This document shows positions 34,767-42,831 of a stretch of 64,000 bases of DNA, in pieces; the first letter of the stretch is position 1; the number at the start of each line of letters is the position of its first letter. A program made the translations under genes and the position numbers. Where the stretch lies: positions 86,390-150,389 of the forward strand of contig CBDBIN010000032.1 of assembly GCA_965206125.1 (NCBI GenBank). Reading direction: 5' to 3'. A model generated the notes under the pieces. That model saw nothing but the letters and a program-made list of their open reading frames with translations. It made no database searches and had not been told where the DNA came from. This stretch comes from CAXWPM01 sp965206125 (GTDB lineage Bacteria; Acidobacteriota; Terriglobia; 20CM-2-55-15).

Positions 34767-37181
34767 TTACGCTACTCCTGCCGCCCGCAACGCAGCAAGC
34801 ACTCGGTCATCCCTAAACGGAACCCGGCGCATCCGGACCCCCGTCGCATCGAAGATGGCGTTGGCGACAGCCGCGATGCTCGGCTTGATCGACGCTTCAC
34901 CGGCTCCATAGTGAGGCAGGTCGGGACGGTCCGGATTGGGATCGCCGTTGACCAGCATGATGTCGATGGCGGCCGGGGCGTCGGTGTGCCGGAGCGTGGG
35001 ATGGGAGATCCAGTCCTCGCTGGTCACCTTCTCGCCGTCGAACTGCACCTCCTCGTGGAGCGCGCGGCTCAACCCGTGGAGCATGTTGCCTTCGATCGTG
35101 TTGCGGAGTCCGTCCGGGTTGATCACCAATCCGCAGTCGTGGCCGCAGACCAGGCGCTTCACCCAGACGTGGCCGGTGGTGCGATTCACCTCGACCTCGG
35201 CGATCTCCGCTACGACCGTTCGGCCGCGATAACAGTAAGCGATGCCGCGTCCTGAGAGGATCTCTCCCGTGCCGAGCGGTTTCGGTGAAGGCCGCGTATC
35301 CCACCCACACAGGTCGGCCGCCGCCTCGATGACGGCAAGCGAACGCGCGCGAGTGTACCGGGCATCGTCGTCCGTAGTGGCGCTGAGAAGCTTCAGGCGG
35401 AACTGAACCGGGTCGGTGTTCGCCGCCGCGGCCAGCTCGTCGATGAACGACTCGCCGGCAAACGTCGTCTGCGGACCGTTCGGATCGCGCAGGTTCCCCG
35501 TCCTCAAAGGCGTCTCGAACACCTGGGGGAAGCGGATGACGTGGGTTTCCTGGAGCCGGTTCGGGATGACATACAGTTCCGAGGGCGGGGACGCGCCTCC
35601 CGGAGCAATCCGTTGCGGCCGGATCCCCATGAGTTGGGCAATCAGCACGGAATCGGGCTGGTTGTAACCCAAGTGCGCGTAGTCGGCGGTTCGGGCCCGG
35701 TACTCCAGCGCGACCACGTTGCCGTCGGCATCCAGACCGCCGCGCAGGTTGAACGTAAACGCGGGGCCCTTCGTGTCCCAGGCGGTCTCCTCGTGCCGCA
35801 TCCACTGGACGCGGACCGGGCGCCCGATCTCATTGGCAATGTAAGCCGCCTCGAAACCGGCATCGTCGGCTGCCGTACGGCCGTAGACCTGGGGCCCATC
35901 CATGTAGACCACGCGGACACGTTCCCGCGGCATGTCGAGAAATTGGGCGACACCATTCCGGAGGCCATAGGCTTTCATGTCGTTCGAGTAGATCGTCATC
36001 TGCCCGTTGGATGGATCGGCCATGGCATGCGCCGGACCGATGGCCGTGTGTCCCTGGAACGGGACATCGTATGCGCCCTCGACGACGGTCGCCGCGCTCG
36101 CCATTGCCCCTTCCGGATCCCCTTCGATGTTCGGGACAGGCTCGGGAACGGTGCGGGAGCCCGTGTTCCGGGTGCGCGACGTCGGCGGCTCGTTCCGCAT
36201 GTAGTCGAACAGGTCTTCCGATGTCGGGAAGGGTGCGGTGTCCGGCGCCCGCCACTCGACGTCGAGCACCGCGGCCGCGCGGATCGCTTCTTCTTCCCGC
36301 TCGCAAACTACCGCGACGTAGTTGCCACGGCTGATGACCTGGATGAACCCCGGGATGTCGCTCACCGAGGACTCGTCGATCGAGACCAGCGTGCCGCCGA
36401 CCATGGGAGGCCGGACGTTGCGCGCATGGACCATGCCTGGAACGCTGACGCCGGTGGCCCACTTGAGCGACCCGTCCACCTTGGGCGGGATGTCGTAACG
36501 CTGGAATGACTGGCCGACGAGCTCGAGGTCCGGGACCGACTTCATCTCGGCCACGCCTCGGGTGTCGTTGATACGGTTGCCTGTCAGCGTGATGTTGAAA
36601 CGCCTGTCGCCGATCAGTTGTCCGTAGGTAACGCTGCGGCCATTGCCGATCGTAATCACGCCTTCGCGGACACTGAGCTGATCCACCGGCACGCGGAACC
36701 GCCTGGCTGCCATCTCAAGCAGGACCCGGCGGGCTTCGGCGGCGATGCGCCGCATCGGCAGGCCGTCGGTCTGGATCGCGTCCGAGCCGCCCGATCCACC
36801 TTGATCGACCGTGCGGTCGGTCTGGCCCATGATGAGGTCGCTCTGGTCGAACGCGATGTCGAGTTCATCGCACATCATCTGCCGGAACGCGGTGCCGGTT
36901 CCCTGCCCCCCGTCGGTCTTGCCGACGTAGAAGGTCGCCGTCGAGTCTTCATGGATGACGATCCAGGAATCGAGCTGGTGGAAGTCGGGGTCGGGATAGA
37001 GGTCGGCTGCCTGCGCGGGGGCGGCACCGATGCCCGAGGTGGCTGCGTGGGCCAGCGACGGGGCACTCATGCTCACGACGAACAGACCCGAGCCCTTGAG
37101 GAAGTTCCGCCGGGAAGTCGTCCCATTCCAGTTTGCGAGCGCTTCTTCGATCTGTTTCGGGATGCGAGTGAAGGCCGTCAT
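34767..37181 (-). CDS. Molybdopterin-binding subunit of a xanthine-dehydrogenase-family hydroxylase
   Basis: An 804-residue large subunit of the IorB type. A Tat-like leader TTSRRNFLKGSGLFVVS (residues 21-37) indicates export of the folded complex. The body includes GKTDGGQGTGTAFRQMMCDE, GQSFQRYDIPPKVDGSLKWA, the Moco-binding AFQGHTAIGPAHA-like region, YGRTAADDAGFEAA and the C-terminal HYGAGEASIKPSIAAVANAI with the catalytic Glu (GAGE). The ATG at 37181 overlaps the small-subunit stop (ATGA). No FAD subunit is present, so electrons probably pass to a cytochrome. Substrate unknown. Confidence 0.93.
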   Translation of the reverse strand: MTAFTRIPKQIEEALANWNGTTSRRNFLKGSGLFVVSMSAPSLAHAATSGIGAAPAQAADLYPDPDFHQLDSWIVIHEDSTATFYVGKTDGGQGTGTAFRQMMCDELDIAFDQSDLIMGQTDRTVDQGGSGGSDAIQTDGLPMRRIAAEARRVLLEMAARRFRVPVDQLSVREGVITIGNGRSVTYGQLIGDRRFNITLTGNRINDTRGVAEMKSVPDLELVGQSFQRYDIPPKVDGSLKWATGVSVPGMVHARNVRPPMVGGTLVSIDESSVSDIPGFIQVISRGNYVAVVCEREEEAIRAAAVLDVEWRAPDTAPFPTSEDLFDYMRNEPPTSRTRNTGSRTVPEPVPNIEGDPEGAMASAATVVEGAYDVPFQGHTAIGPAHAMADPSNGQMTIYSNDMKAYGLRNGVAQFLDMPRERVRVVYMDGPQVYGRTAADDAGFEAAYIANEIGRPVRVQWMRHEETAWDTKGPAFTFNLRGGLDADGNVVALEYRARTADYAHLGYNQPDSVLIAQLMGIRPQRIAPGGASPPSELYVIPNRLQETHVIRFPQVFETPLRTGNLRDPNGPQTTFAGESFIDELAAAANTDPVQFRLKLLSATTDDDARYTRARSLAVIEAAADLCGWDTRPSPKPLGTGEILSGRGIAYCYRGRTVVAEIAEVEVNRTTGHVWVKRLVCGHDCGLVINPDGLRNTIEGNMLHGLSRALHEEVQFDGEKVTSEDWISHPTLRHTDAPAAIDIMLVNGDPNPDRPDLPHYGAGEASIKPSIAAVANAIFDATGVRMRRVPFRDDRVLAALRAAGVA

Positions 37182-37657
37182 CGCGCCACCTCCTCGGTCG
37201 CCATCGCTTCGGCGGCGAGCTTGATGGCTCTCTGGATGCGGTAATACGTGAAGCACCGGCACAGGACGCCGTCCATCCCATCGCGGATCTCCGCGTCGCT
37301 TGGGTTCGGATTCGCATCCAGCATCGCCTTGGCCGTCATGATCTGCCCGTTCTGGCAGAAGCCGCACTGCGGGGCCTGCGCCTCGATCCAGGCCTGCTGT
37401 ATCGGGTGCAGTTCCCCGTCTTTCGCGAGGCCCTCGAGCGTGGTGATCTCGCTGTCTATGCCCGAGACCGGCGCCAGGCACGACCGGACCGCCACACCGT
37501 CGACAATCACCGTGCAGGCGCCGCACTGCCCCAGGCCGCAACCGAAACGCGGGCCCTCGAGGCCCAGATCATTCCGCAGGATATAGAGCAGCGGGGTCGA
37601 CGGGTCGACATCCACGGTGTGCGTTTCGCCGTTCACGTTCAGGGTGACTTCGCTCAT
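37178..37657 (-). CDS. (2Fe-2S) subunit of the molybdenum hydroxylase
   Basis: A 159-residue iron-sulfur protein with both clusters: plant-ferredoxin type GCGLGQCGACTV (residues about 41-52, with a further Cys near 64) and the helical CGFCQNGQ ... CRCFTYYRIQRA cluster near 97-135. It passes electrons from the molybdenum site to an outside acceptor. A strong AGGAGA precedes the start. It is the first gene of a two-gene operon with the large subunit. Confidence 0.95.
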   Translation of the reverse strand: MSEVTLNVNGETHTVDVDPSTPLLYILRNDLGLEGPRFGCGLGQCGACTVIVDGVAVRSCLAPVSGIDSEITTLEGLAKDGELHPIQQAWIEAQAPQCGFCQNGQIMTAKAMLDANPNPSDAEIRDGMDGVLCRCFTYYRIQRAIKLAAEAMATEEVAR

Positions 37658-37870
37658 GTTGTCTCCTTAAAGGCCGGGTGGACATATCTCGCGAAAAAGA
37701 GAGGGAGCGGGGGTGACCGCCCAGGCTGACTGATGATAACGATAAACGTTGCCGGACGCACGGAATACGGTGCCCAAAAAGTGAGGACTGGCGGCGGGGG
37801 CGATAGCGATCCGGGAGACCCTGGCGGCAATGCAGGGCAGCCTCCGACAACCGTTGCAGTTGGCACATTC

Positions 37871-37894
37871 TGTACGTGTTGTACAATACGTACA
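37871..37894. promoter_or_regulatory. 24-bp near-perfect palindrome, operator of the RelE/Phd pair
   Basis: TGTACGTGTTGT-ACAATACGTACA is self-complementary at 22 of 24 positions. It overlaps the GTG at 37876 that is the nominal toxin start, so the real start is probably further in. Confidence 0.65.
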
Positions 37895-38151
37895 GGACGT
37901 ACACGGTTAGGGTTGACCGTGCGGCCCAGAAAGAGATTCGCAGTTTGGACCGCCGAATTCAGCGGCGGATCGTGGACGCACTGAAAGCGTTGGCCGACGA
38001 CCCTTTTAGGCGGGGCGTAAAGAAACTCGCCGACACCGAGAATTTCTACCGGTATCGGGTCGGTGACTACCGCATCCTTTACACCGTGGACGGAAAGCGC
38101 ATACTCGTCGTGATCGTTGGTGTTCGACACCGCAGCAAGGCTTACCGCTAG
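37876..38151 (+). CDS. RelE-family mRNA interferase toxin (start uncertain)
   Basis: About 84-91 residues. YTVRVDRAAQKEIRSLDRRI, then DPFRRGVKKLADTENFYRYR and VGDYRILYTVDGKRILVVIV is a classical RelE, with the Arg, Tyr and Lys/Arg residues used for ribosome-dependent mRNA cleavage. Family members usually start Met-Tyr-Thr-Val; here that Met position is ACG (37897). The only in-frame standard starts, GTG 37876 and TTG 37879, lie inside the operator palindrome. The toxin gene precedes the antitoxin gene, the reverse of the usual relBE order. Confidence 0.85.
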   Translation: MLYNTYRTYTVRVDRAAQKEIRSLDRRIQRRIVDALKALADDPFRRGVKKLADTENFYRYRVGDYRILYTVDGKRILVVIVGVRHRSKAYR

Positions 38152-38186
38152 ACTAGGTGTATCACTTGTTTGAAAGGAGAGAGCAG

Positions 38187-38489
38187 ATGAACGGAGAAGC
38201 TCCGAGAATCAGCGCATCTAAGGCCCGGAGCAACCTGGCCCGCATCGTGGACGCAGTAAAAGCTGACGATGAAAGAGTTGTCCTGACACAGTACGGTCGA
38301 GATGTGGCAGCCATTATCCCCGTGGCAGATCTGAAACTATTGGAAGAAATGGAAGACGGCCGAGACGCCGCCGAGATGCGCCGGCGCCTGGCTCGATCGA
38401 GTGGTACCGTGTCGCTGGACGATCTCATTTCGGGCCTCGACGTGGAAGAACCCCGTCAACGCAAGGTCGCCGCGAAGACGAAGAAGTAG
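38187..38489 (+). CDS. Phd/YefM-family antitoxin
   Basis: A 100-residue antitoxin. RISASKARSNLARIVDAVKA then VVLTQYGRDVAAIIPVADLK is the Phd/YefM DNA-binding fold, followed by an acidic, disordered toxin-binding tail and a Lys-rich end (KVAAKTKK). An AAAGGAGAG site precedes the ATG. It should bind the palindrome at 37871 together with the toxin. Confidence 0.9.
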   Translation: MNGEAPRISASKARSNLARIVDAVKADDERVVLTQYGRDVAAIIPVADLKLLEEMEDGRDAAEMRRRLARSSGTVSLDDLISGLDVEEPRQRKVAAKTKK

Positions 38490-38677
38490 GCAGAGAAGAC
38501 CATTGCAACCGCTACAAGCGCGTGTGAGGCACGGACATCGGTGCTTGGTTCATACGCGTGACGCACTCCGGCCAACCCGACTCCAGCGATACGCATTGCG
38601 CGGTAAGACTTCCTCAGTGTATATAGGAGTCCCCGAAAATCGACGTGTCTGACCACCGCAGACATTAGGAGGAACGT

Positions 38678-39682
38678 ATGAGGAATCTCCCGCGCATCCT
38701 GACGTTTAGCGTCGTGTCCGCTGTGACACTTGGAGTCCTGGCGGCTCAGCCACAGCGTGCCCCGACACCCGCAGCCGGAGACTCCCCGCCGCCATGGGCG
38801 TACCCTGTCCGGGACCCGGACACGCCCCGAGCGCCGCGTGCTCCGGACGATGGCACTCCTCAGCGCGTTCCCGGCAGCAGCGTGGCTTTCACGCTGAGCG
38901 AAACCAGGGATTTGTTCAACCCACCCGACTGGCATCCTGACGGCCACCCCCCGATGCCCGAAATCGTGGCCCATGGCAGAAGTCCCGAGGTGCGCGCGTG
39001 CGGGTACTGCCATTTGACTAACGGGCAGGGTCGTCCCGAAAACGCCAGCCTGGCGGGCCTGCCTGCCGCTTATATCGTGCAGCAGATGGCCGATTACCGG
39101 AACGGCCTCCGAATCAGCTCAGAGCCCAGGATGGGACCGCCGAACGCCATGCTCGCCATCGGAAAGAGCGCGAACGACGCTGAAGTACGGGCCGCCGCCG
39201 AATACTTTTCCAGTTTTGAATTCAAACCATGGATCCGGGTCGTCGAATCGGCGAACGTGCCGAAGCCCTATGTCTCTGGATCCATGTTCGTCGCATCGGA
39301 GGACGGCTCCGAGGAGCCGATCGGCCAACGCATTGTCGAGTTGCCGGAGGATCTGGGCAGAACCGGGCTTCGTGACGGAGCGTCCGGGTTCGTTGCGTAC
39401 GTGCCACCCGGTAGCATTCGCAGAGGCGAAGAATTGGTCACCACCGGTGGCGGCGGCAGAACGACCGCGTGCGGGATTTGCCATGGCCCGGATTTGAAGG
39501 GCCTGGGTCCCGTGCCGGGGATTGCAGGCCGTTCCCCCAGTTACAGCGCCCGCCAGCTTTACGACTTCCAGTCGGGCGCGCGAAACGGGGTGTGGGCGGA
39601 ACTGATGCAGGGCGTTGTGGCCGAGCTGACGTTGGAAGACCTGGTGTCGATCGGCGCTTACACGGCTTCGCTGGCCCCGTAG
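38678..39682 (+). CDS. Exported dihaem cytochrome c
   Basis: A 334-residue protein with a signal peptide (residues 8-25) and two haem-binding motifs, CGYCH (about residue 108) and CGICH (about 267), each in a cytochrome c domain (the first followed by NASLAGLPAAYIVQQMADYR, a c4-like pattern). It should be periplasmic. It is divergent from, and 1 kb away from, the molybdenum hydroxylase that lacks an FAD subunit, so it is a reasonable electron acceptor, but this is inferred from proximity only. AGGAGG precedes the ATG. Confidence 0.9.
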   Translation: MRNLPRILTFSVVSAVTLGVLAAQPQRAPTPAAGDSPPPWAYPVRDPDTPRAPRAPDDGTPQRVPGSSVAFTLSETRDLFNPPDWHPDGHPPMPEIVAHGRSPEVRACGYCHLTNGQGRPENASLAGLPAAYIVQQMADYRNGLRISSEPRMGPPNAMLAIGKSANDAEVRAAAEYFSSFEFKPWIRVVESANVPKPYVSGSMFVASEDGSEEPIGQRIVELPEDLGRTGLRDGASGFVAYVPPGSIRRGEELVTTGGGGRTTACGICHGPDLKGLGPVPGIAGRSPSYSARQLYDFQSGARNGVWAELMQGVVAELTLEDLVSIGAYTASLAP

Positions 39683-39775
39683 AAAGCTGTCACGGCGGAC
39701 GAGGAGTTAGGATTTGGTTTCGGGTAAGAGCGGAGCGGCTTGTCGTGCTCTACGCCCTCGGTCATAATACCCGCG

Positions 39776-41986
39776 ATGCGACACGCCCATCTGGCACTCC
39801 TCTGGATCCTCCTCCCCACACTCGCGATGGGTCAGTCTGGCTCCAACGGCACACGGGACATCGATTACGAGGGGATTCGGGCGGAGCGGATCGTGCAGGC
39901 GGTAGCGATCGAAACTCCGATCACACTGGACGGAAAGCTGGATGAGGCGGTGTGGGAACTTGCCACTCCGGCCACCGGTTTTCTCCAGTGGCAGCCGAAT
40001 CCCGGAGCGCCGGGCTCGGAAAGAACGGAGGTCCGGTTTCTCTACGACGACAACAATCTCTACGTCGGCGCGTTCTGCTTCGACTCCGATCCGAAAGGCC
40101 CCATCGTCAACGAGCTGAAAGAAGACTTTCAGGGCCAGGAAAGCGACGGACTGCTCCTGGTCATCGACGCGCTTCATGACCTGCGATCTGGTTTCGTCTT
40201 CACCACCAACCCTGCAGGCGCCAAGAGGGATTTTCAGGCCTCGAACGACGGCGCCACCATGAACATCAACTGGGATGGCGACTGGGACGTCGCGACCACG
40301 ATCAACGAGCAGGGATGGATCGCGGAATTCGTGATTCCCTTCAAGACGCTGCGCTTCTCGGATGCGGAACGACAGGAATGGGGCCTGAACATAGTCCGCC
40401 GTATCCGCCGAAAGAACGAAGACGCGTACTGGGTGCCGGTCCCATGGCCGTACCGGGCCAACAAGCTCTCGATGGCCGGGACGCTCGAAGGACTGGAAAA
40501 CATCCGGCAGGGACGGAACTTCAAGGTGAAGCCTTTCGCGATCGGGGGGATTCGGCAGACCCGTGATGCCGACGGCGTACTCGGGCGGGATGGGGATTTC
40601 GACGGCGGTCTGGACATCAAATACGGCATCACCTCCACAATGACGCTCGACCTGACCTACCGTACCGACTTCGCACAGGTCGAGGCCGACCAGCAGCAGC
40701 TCAACCTGACCCGGTTTAACCTCTTCTTCCCCGAGAAGCGGGAGTTCTTCCTCGAAAACGCGGGGTTGTTCAACTTCGGGGAGACGACCCAGCTGTTCAG
40801 CGCCAGCGGTGCCGGGGGCCGTCGTCCCAACAACCTGATTCCATTCTTCAGCCGCCGGATCGGTTTGGATGGGGGCGAATCGGTACCGATCGTCGGTGGC
40901 GCCCGGGTCACTGGCACGATGGGGAGCTACGAGCTCGGCCTGATGACCATGAAGACCGAAAGTCACGAGGGAAACCCATCGGACACCTTCATGGTCGGCC
41001 GTGTGAAGAAGAATCTGCTGGGGAACTCTTGGATAGGCGCGCTGTTCACGAACCGGGAGGCGACCGGAGAGGGCGACAACAACCGCGTGTACGGCACGGA
41101 CGCCCGCTTTCGGTTCCTCCAAAAGATGGAAGTCGCGGGTTACCTGATGCAGAGCCAGACGCCGGGTCTCGAGGGCGACAACCAGGCCCGACAGCTCGAA
41201 GGCGGCTGGCGTGGCGAGACCTTTTCCGCCGGCGCGCTCTATCACCAGGTGCAGAAGAACTTCAACCCGGAGGTGGGGTTCCTCCGGCGGCGCGATACCA
41301 CGCTCTATTCCGGAGCCGCTTCGTGGCGGCCCACCTTCGAAGGCGCCTCCCAGATCCGCAACCTCGGCTTTGGCACCTCACTGGACTATTACGCCGACGG
41401 GACCGGAAACATCGCAACCCGCGAACACACGGTCGACATGGGTCTGTTCTTCCAGAACAGCGCGTCGATAACCTTCAAAGCGTCCGAAAGCTTCGAACGC
41501 CTGTCGCGCGCCTTTACGATTGGGGGCCTCGGGATTCCGCTCGGTGACTATCAGTTCCGCGGATATACCGCGTCGTTCACTTCTAACAGGAGCCGCAAGA
41601 TTTCGGGAAACGTCCGGCTGAATTGGGGAGATTTCTGGACCGGCAGCCGGCGGTCGATGACTGGAAGGATTCAGTTGCGCCCGAACTACCATCTGAACAT
41701 CGACCTCGATTACACGCGCAACGACATCACTCTCGCAAATGGCGAGGTCAACTCCAGCCTGGTCGGGATGCGGGTGCTGTACGCGTTCACGAGCCGGATG
41801 TTCTTCAACGCCTTCATCCAGTACAACACCGACACGAATCAGGTCAGCTCCAACATCCGCTTCAACATCATCCACCATCCCCTAAGCGACCTCTTCCTCG
41901 TCTACACCGACACGCGCGATACGCTTACGGGGGAACTGCTGGACCGCGCGTTCGTCGTGAAGTTTACGCAGTTGTTTAATTTTTAG
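39776..41986 (+). CDS. DUF5916 protein with CBM9-like N-terminal domain
   Basis: A 736-residue exported protein (signal peptide residues 4-20). Residues 35-210 are a CBM9-like domain: TLDGKLDEAVWELATPATGF, VRFLYDDNNLYVGAFCFDSD. The rest is DUF5916, a large beta-barrel-like outer-membrane region with many amphipathic strands, as in LDLTYRTDFAQVEADQQQLN, FFPEKREFFLENAGLF, ending FVVKFTQLFNF with a C-terminal Phe typical of outer-membrane proteins. It may bind or import carbohydrate-linked substrates. The start at ATG 39776 gives the signal peptide. Confidence 0.9.
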   Translation: MRHAHLALLWILLPTLAMGQSGSNGTRDIDYEGIRAERIVQAVAIETPITLDGKLDEAVWELATPATGFLQWQPNPGAPGSERTEVRFLYDDNNLYVGAFCFDSDPKGPIVNELKEDFQGQESDGLLLVIDALHDLRSGFVFTTNPAGAKRDFQASNDGATMNINWDGDWDVATTINEQGWIAEFVIPFKTLRFSDAERQEWGLNIVRRIRRKNEDAYWVPVPWPYRANKLSMAGTLEGLENIRQGRNFKVKPFAIGGIRQTRDADGVLGRDGDFDGGLDIKYGITSTMTLDLTYRTDFAQVEADQQQLNLTRFNLFFPEKREFFLENAGLFNFGETTQLFSASGAGGRRPNNLIPFFSRRIGLDGGESVPIVGGARVTGTMGSYELGLMTMKTESHEGNPSDTFMVGRVKKNLLGNSWIGALFTNREATGEGDNNRVYGTDARFRFLQKMEVAGYLMQSQTPGLEGDNQARQLEGGWRGETFSAGALYHQVQKNFNPEVGFLRRRDTTLYSGAASWRPTFEGASQIRNLGFGTSLDYYADGTGNIATREHTVDMGLFFQNSASITFKASESFERLSRAFTIGGLGIPLGDYQFRGYTASFTSNRSRKISGNVRLNWGDFWTGSRRSMTGRIQLRPNYHLNIDLDYTRNDITLANGEVNSSLVGMRVLYAFTSRMFFNAFIQYNTDTNQVSSNIRFNIIHHPLSDLFLVYTDTRDTLTGELLDRAFVVKFTQLFNF

Positions 41987-42005
41987 GGGATCGGCAGGAA
42001 TGCCC

Positions 42006-42030
42006 CTGTAGCGGCGCTCTATGAGCGCCG
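42006..42030. repeat. Left half of a family A repeat (A11), at the broken end of hicA
   Basis: CTGTAGCGGCGCTCTATGAG then CGCCG matches the left arm of the long-linker form seen at 34571. The matching right arm lies 460 bp away at 42484, with hicBA in between. Confidence 0.85.
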
Positions 42031-42035
42031 AAATC

Positions 42036-42131
42036 TATCAGGTGGTCTCCAGATTGCCGGGCGAACGAGAAGCCTTCTGCTTCGAAGACCGCCACGAGCT
42101 TCCGGTAGTGGACCGAACGGATGGGGGGCAT
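42036..42131 (-). pseudogene. hicA toxin remnant, cut off by a family A repeat
   Basis: The ATG at 42131 overlaps the hicB stop (TAATG). The frame reads PPIRSVHYRKLVAVFEAEGF then SFARQSGDHLI, the first half of a HicA double-stranded-RNA-binding-like fold including the catalytic His in GDH. It then enters repeat A11 (DFGAHRAPLQG is repeat sequence). HicA is normally 60-80 residues, so the C-terminal half is missing and the toxin should be inactive. Confidence 0.78.
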
Positions 42132-42427
42132 TAATGGAGTGTGAGCGTTTCGTGATCGAGTGAGACAAACTCGGGGCCTTGCCAGACCCCTCGGTCGAAG
42201 TGACAGCCGGCTTCTTCCAGGATCTCGTTCAGATTGCCTTTCTCTTCGCAGACTTCGAGAAAGCCCCGCACCGCGTCGTGGATGTTCCTGCGTGCCTCGT
42301 CGGGACTGCTGCCGCAACTGGACACGTCCAACTCCGGAACGTGGGCGACATAGGCATCATCGTCTTTGAAAATGTGGGTCGTGAAAGATACCTGGATACT
42401 GCCTTCACTCGTCGACATGTGATTCAT
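42131..42427 (-). CDS. HicB-family antitoxin
   Basis: A 98-residue protein with the HicB fold: FTTHIFKDDDAYVAHVPELD, SSCGSSPDEARRNIHDAVRG, FLEVCEEKGNLNEILEEAGC. Its partner hicA, encoded next, is truncated, so this antitoxin has no functional toxin here. The start may be at codon 1 (42427) or at the internal Met four codons later. Confidence 0.88.
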   Translation of the reverse strand: MNHMSTSEGSIQVSFTTHIFKDDDAYVAHVPELDVSSCGSSPDEARRNIHDAVRGFLEVCEEKGNLNEILEEAGCHFDRGVWQGPEFVSLDHETLTLH

Positions 42428-42483
42428 GCTAGCAGAAGATCACTTCTCGAGTCATCGATCCACTTCTCGAACGAGGACTTGCC

Positions 42484-42510
42484 TTCGGCGGTCATAGACC
42501 GCCGCTACAG
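42484..42510. repeat. Right half of a family A repeat (A12), behind hicB
   Basis: CTTCGGCGGTCATAGACCGC then CGCTACAG equals the right arm of copy A9. Together with A11 it would form one full repeat if the 456-bp hicBA segment were removed. Confidence 0.85.
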
Positions 42511-42522
42511 AAGAAGGGTTCG

Positions 42523-42666
42523 CTATTGTTCCCAGCGCACGTTGCAGATTTTGCAGGTCCACCATCCCTTTTTCCAGTGTTCCAGTTTGGAGACCGTGAG
42601 GTTGCTGCCGCAGCGGAGGCATTTGGGTTTCTTCGAAGTCGAATGGGAAGTCTTGGTGTCCGCCAT
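42523..42666 (-). CDS. Small zinc-ribbon protein
   Basis: Starting at the ATG at 42666, with AGGAG about 10 bp upstream, the product is 47 residues: MADTKTSHSTSKKPKCLRCG then WKKGWWTCKICNVRWEQ. Two CxxC pairs 20 residues apart form a zinc ribbon. No function can be assigned. Size, intact frame and ribosome site support a real gene. Confidence 0.65.
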   Translation of the reverse strand: MADTKTSHSTSKKPKCLRCGSNLTVSKLEHWKKGWWTCKICNVRWEQ

Positions 42667-42782
42667 CTGCGAATTGCTCCTGGGAAAGAGTGTGTGGACA
42701 ATGCCGGCCGCAAGGCACGACCGCGAAGTCTGACAGTATACTACCGCCCGCAACCGCATGCCATGGGGGCGGGGTTGGGGTC

Positions 42783-42819
42783 TTCGGCGGTCATAGACTG
42801 TCATAGACCGCCGCTACAG
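42783..42819. repeat. Right half of family A with an 11-bp internal duplication (A13)
   Basis: TTCGGCGGTCATAGACTGTC then ATAGACCGCCGCTACAG: the TCATAGAC(C/T)G loop segment is present twice. It lies 13 bp after the peptidase stop. Confidence 0.75.
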
Positions 42820-42831
42820 CAAGACGCGCTG

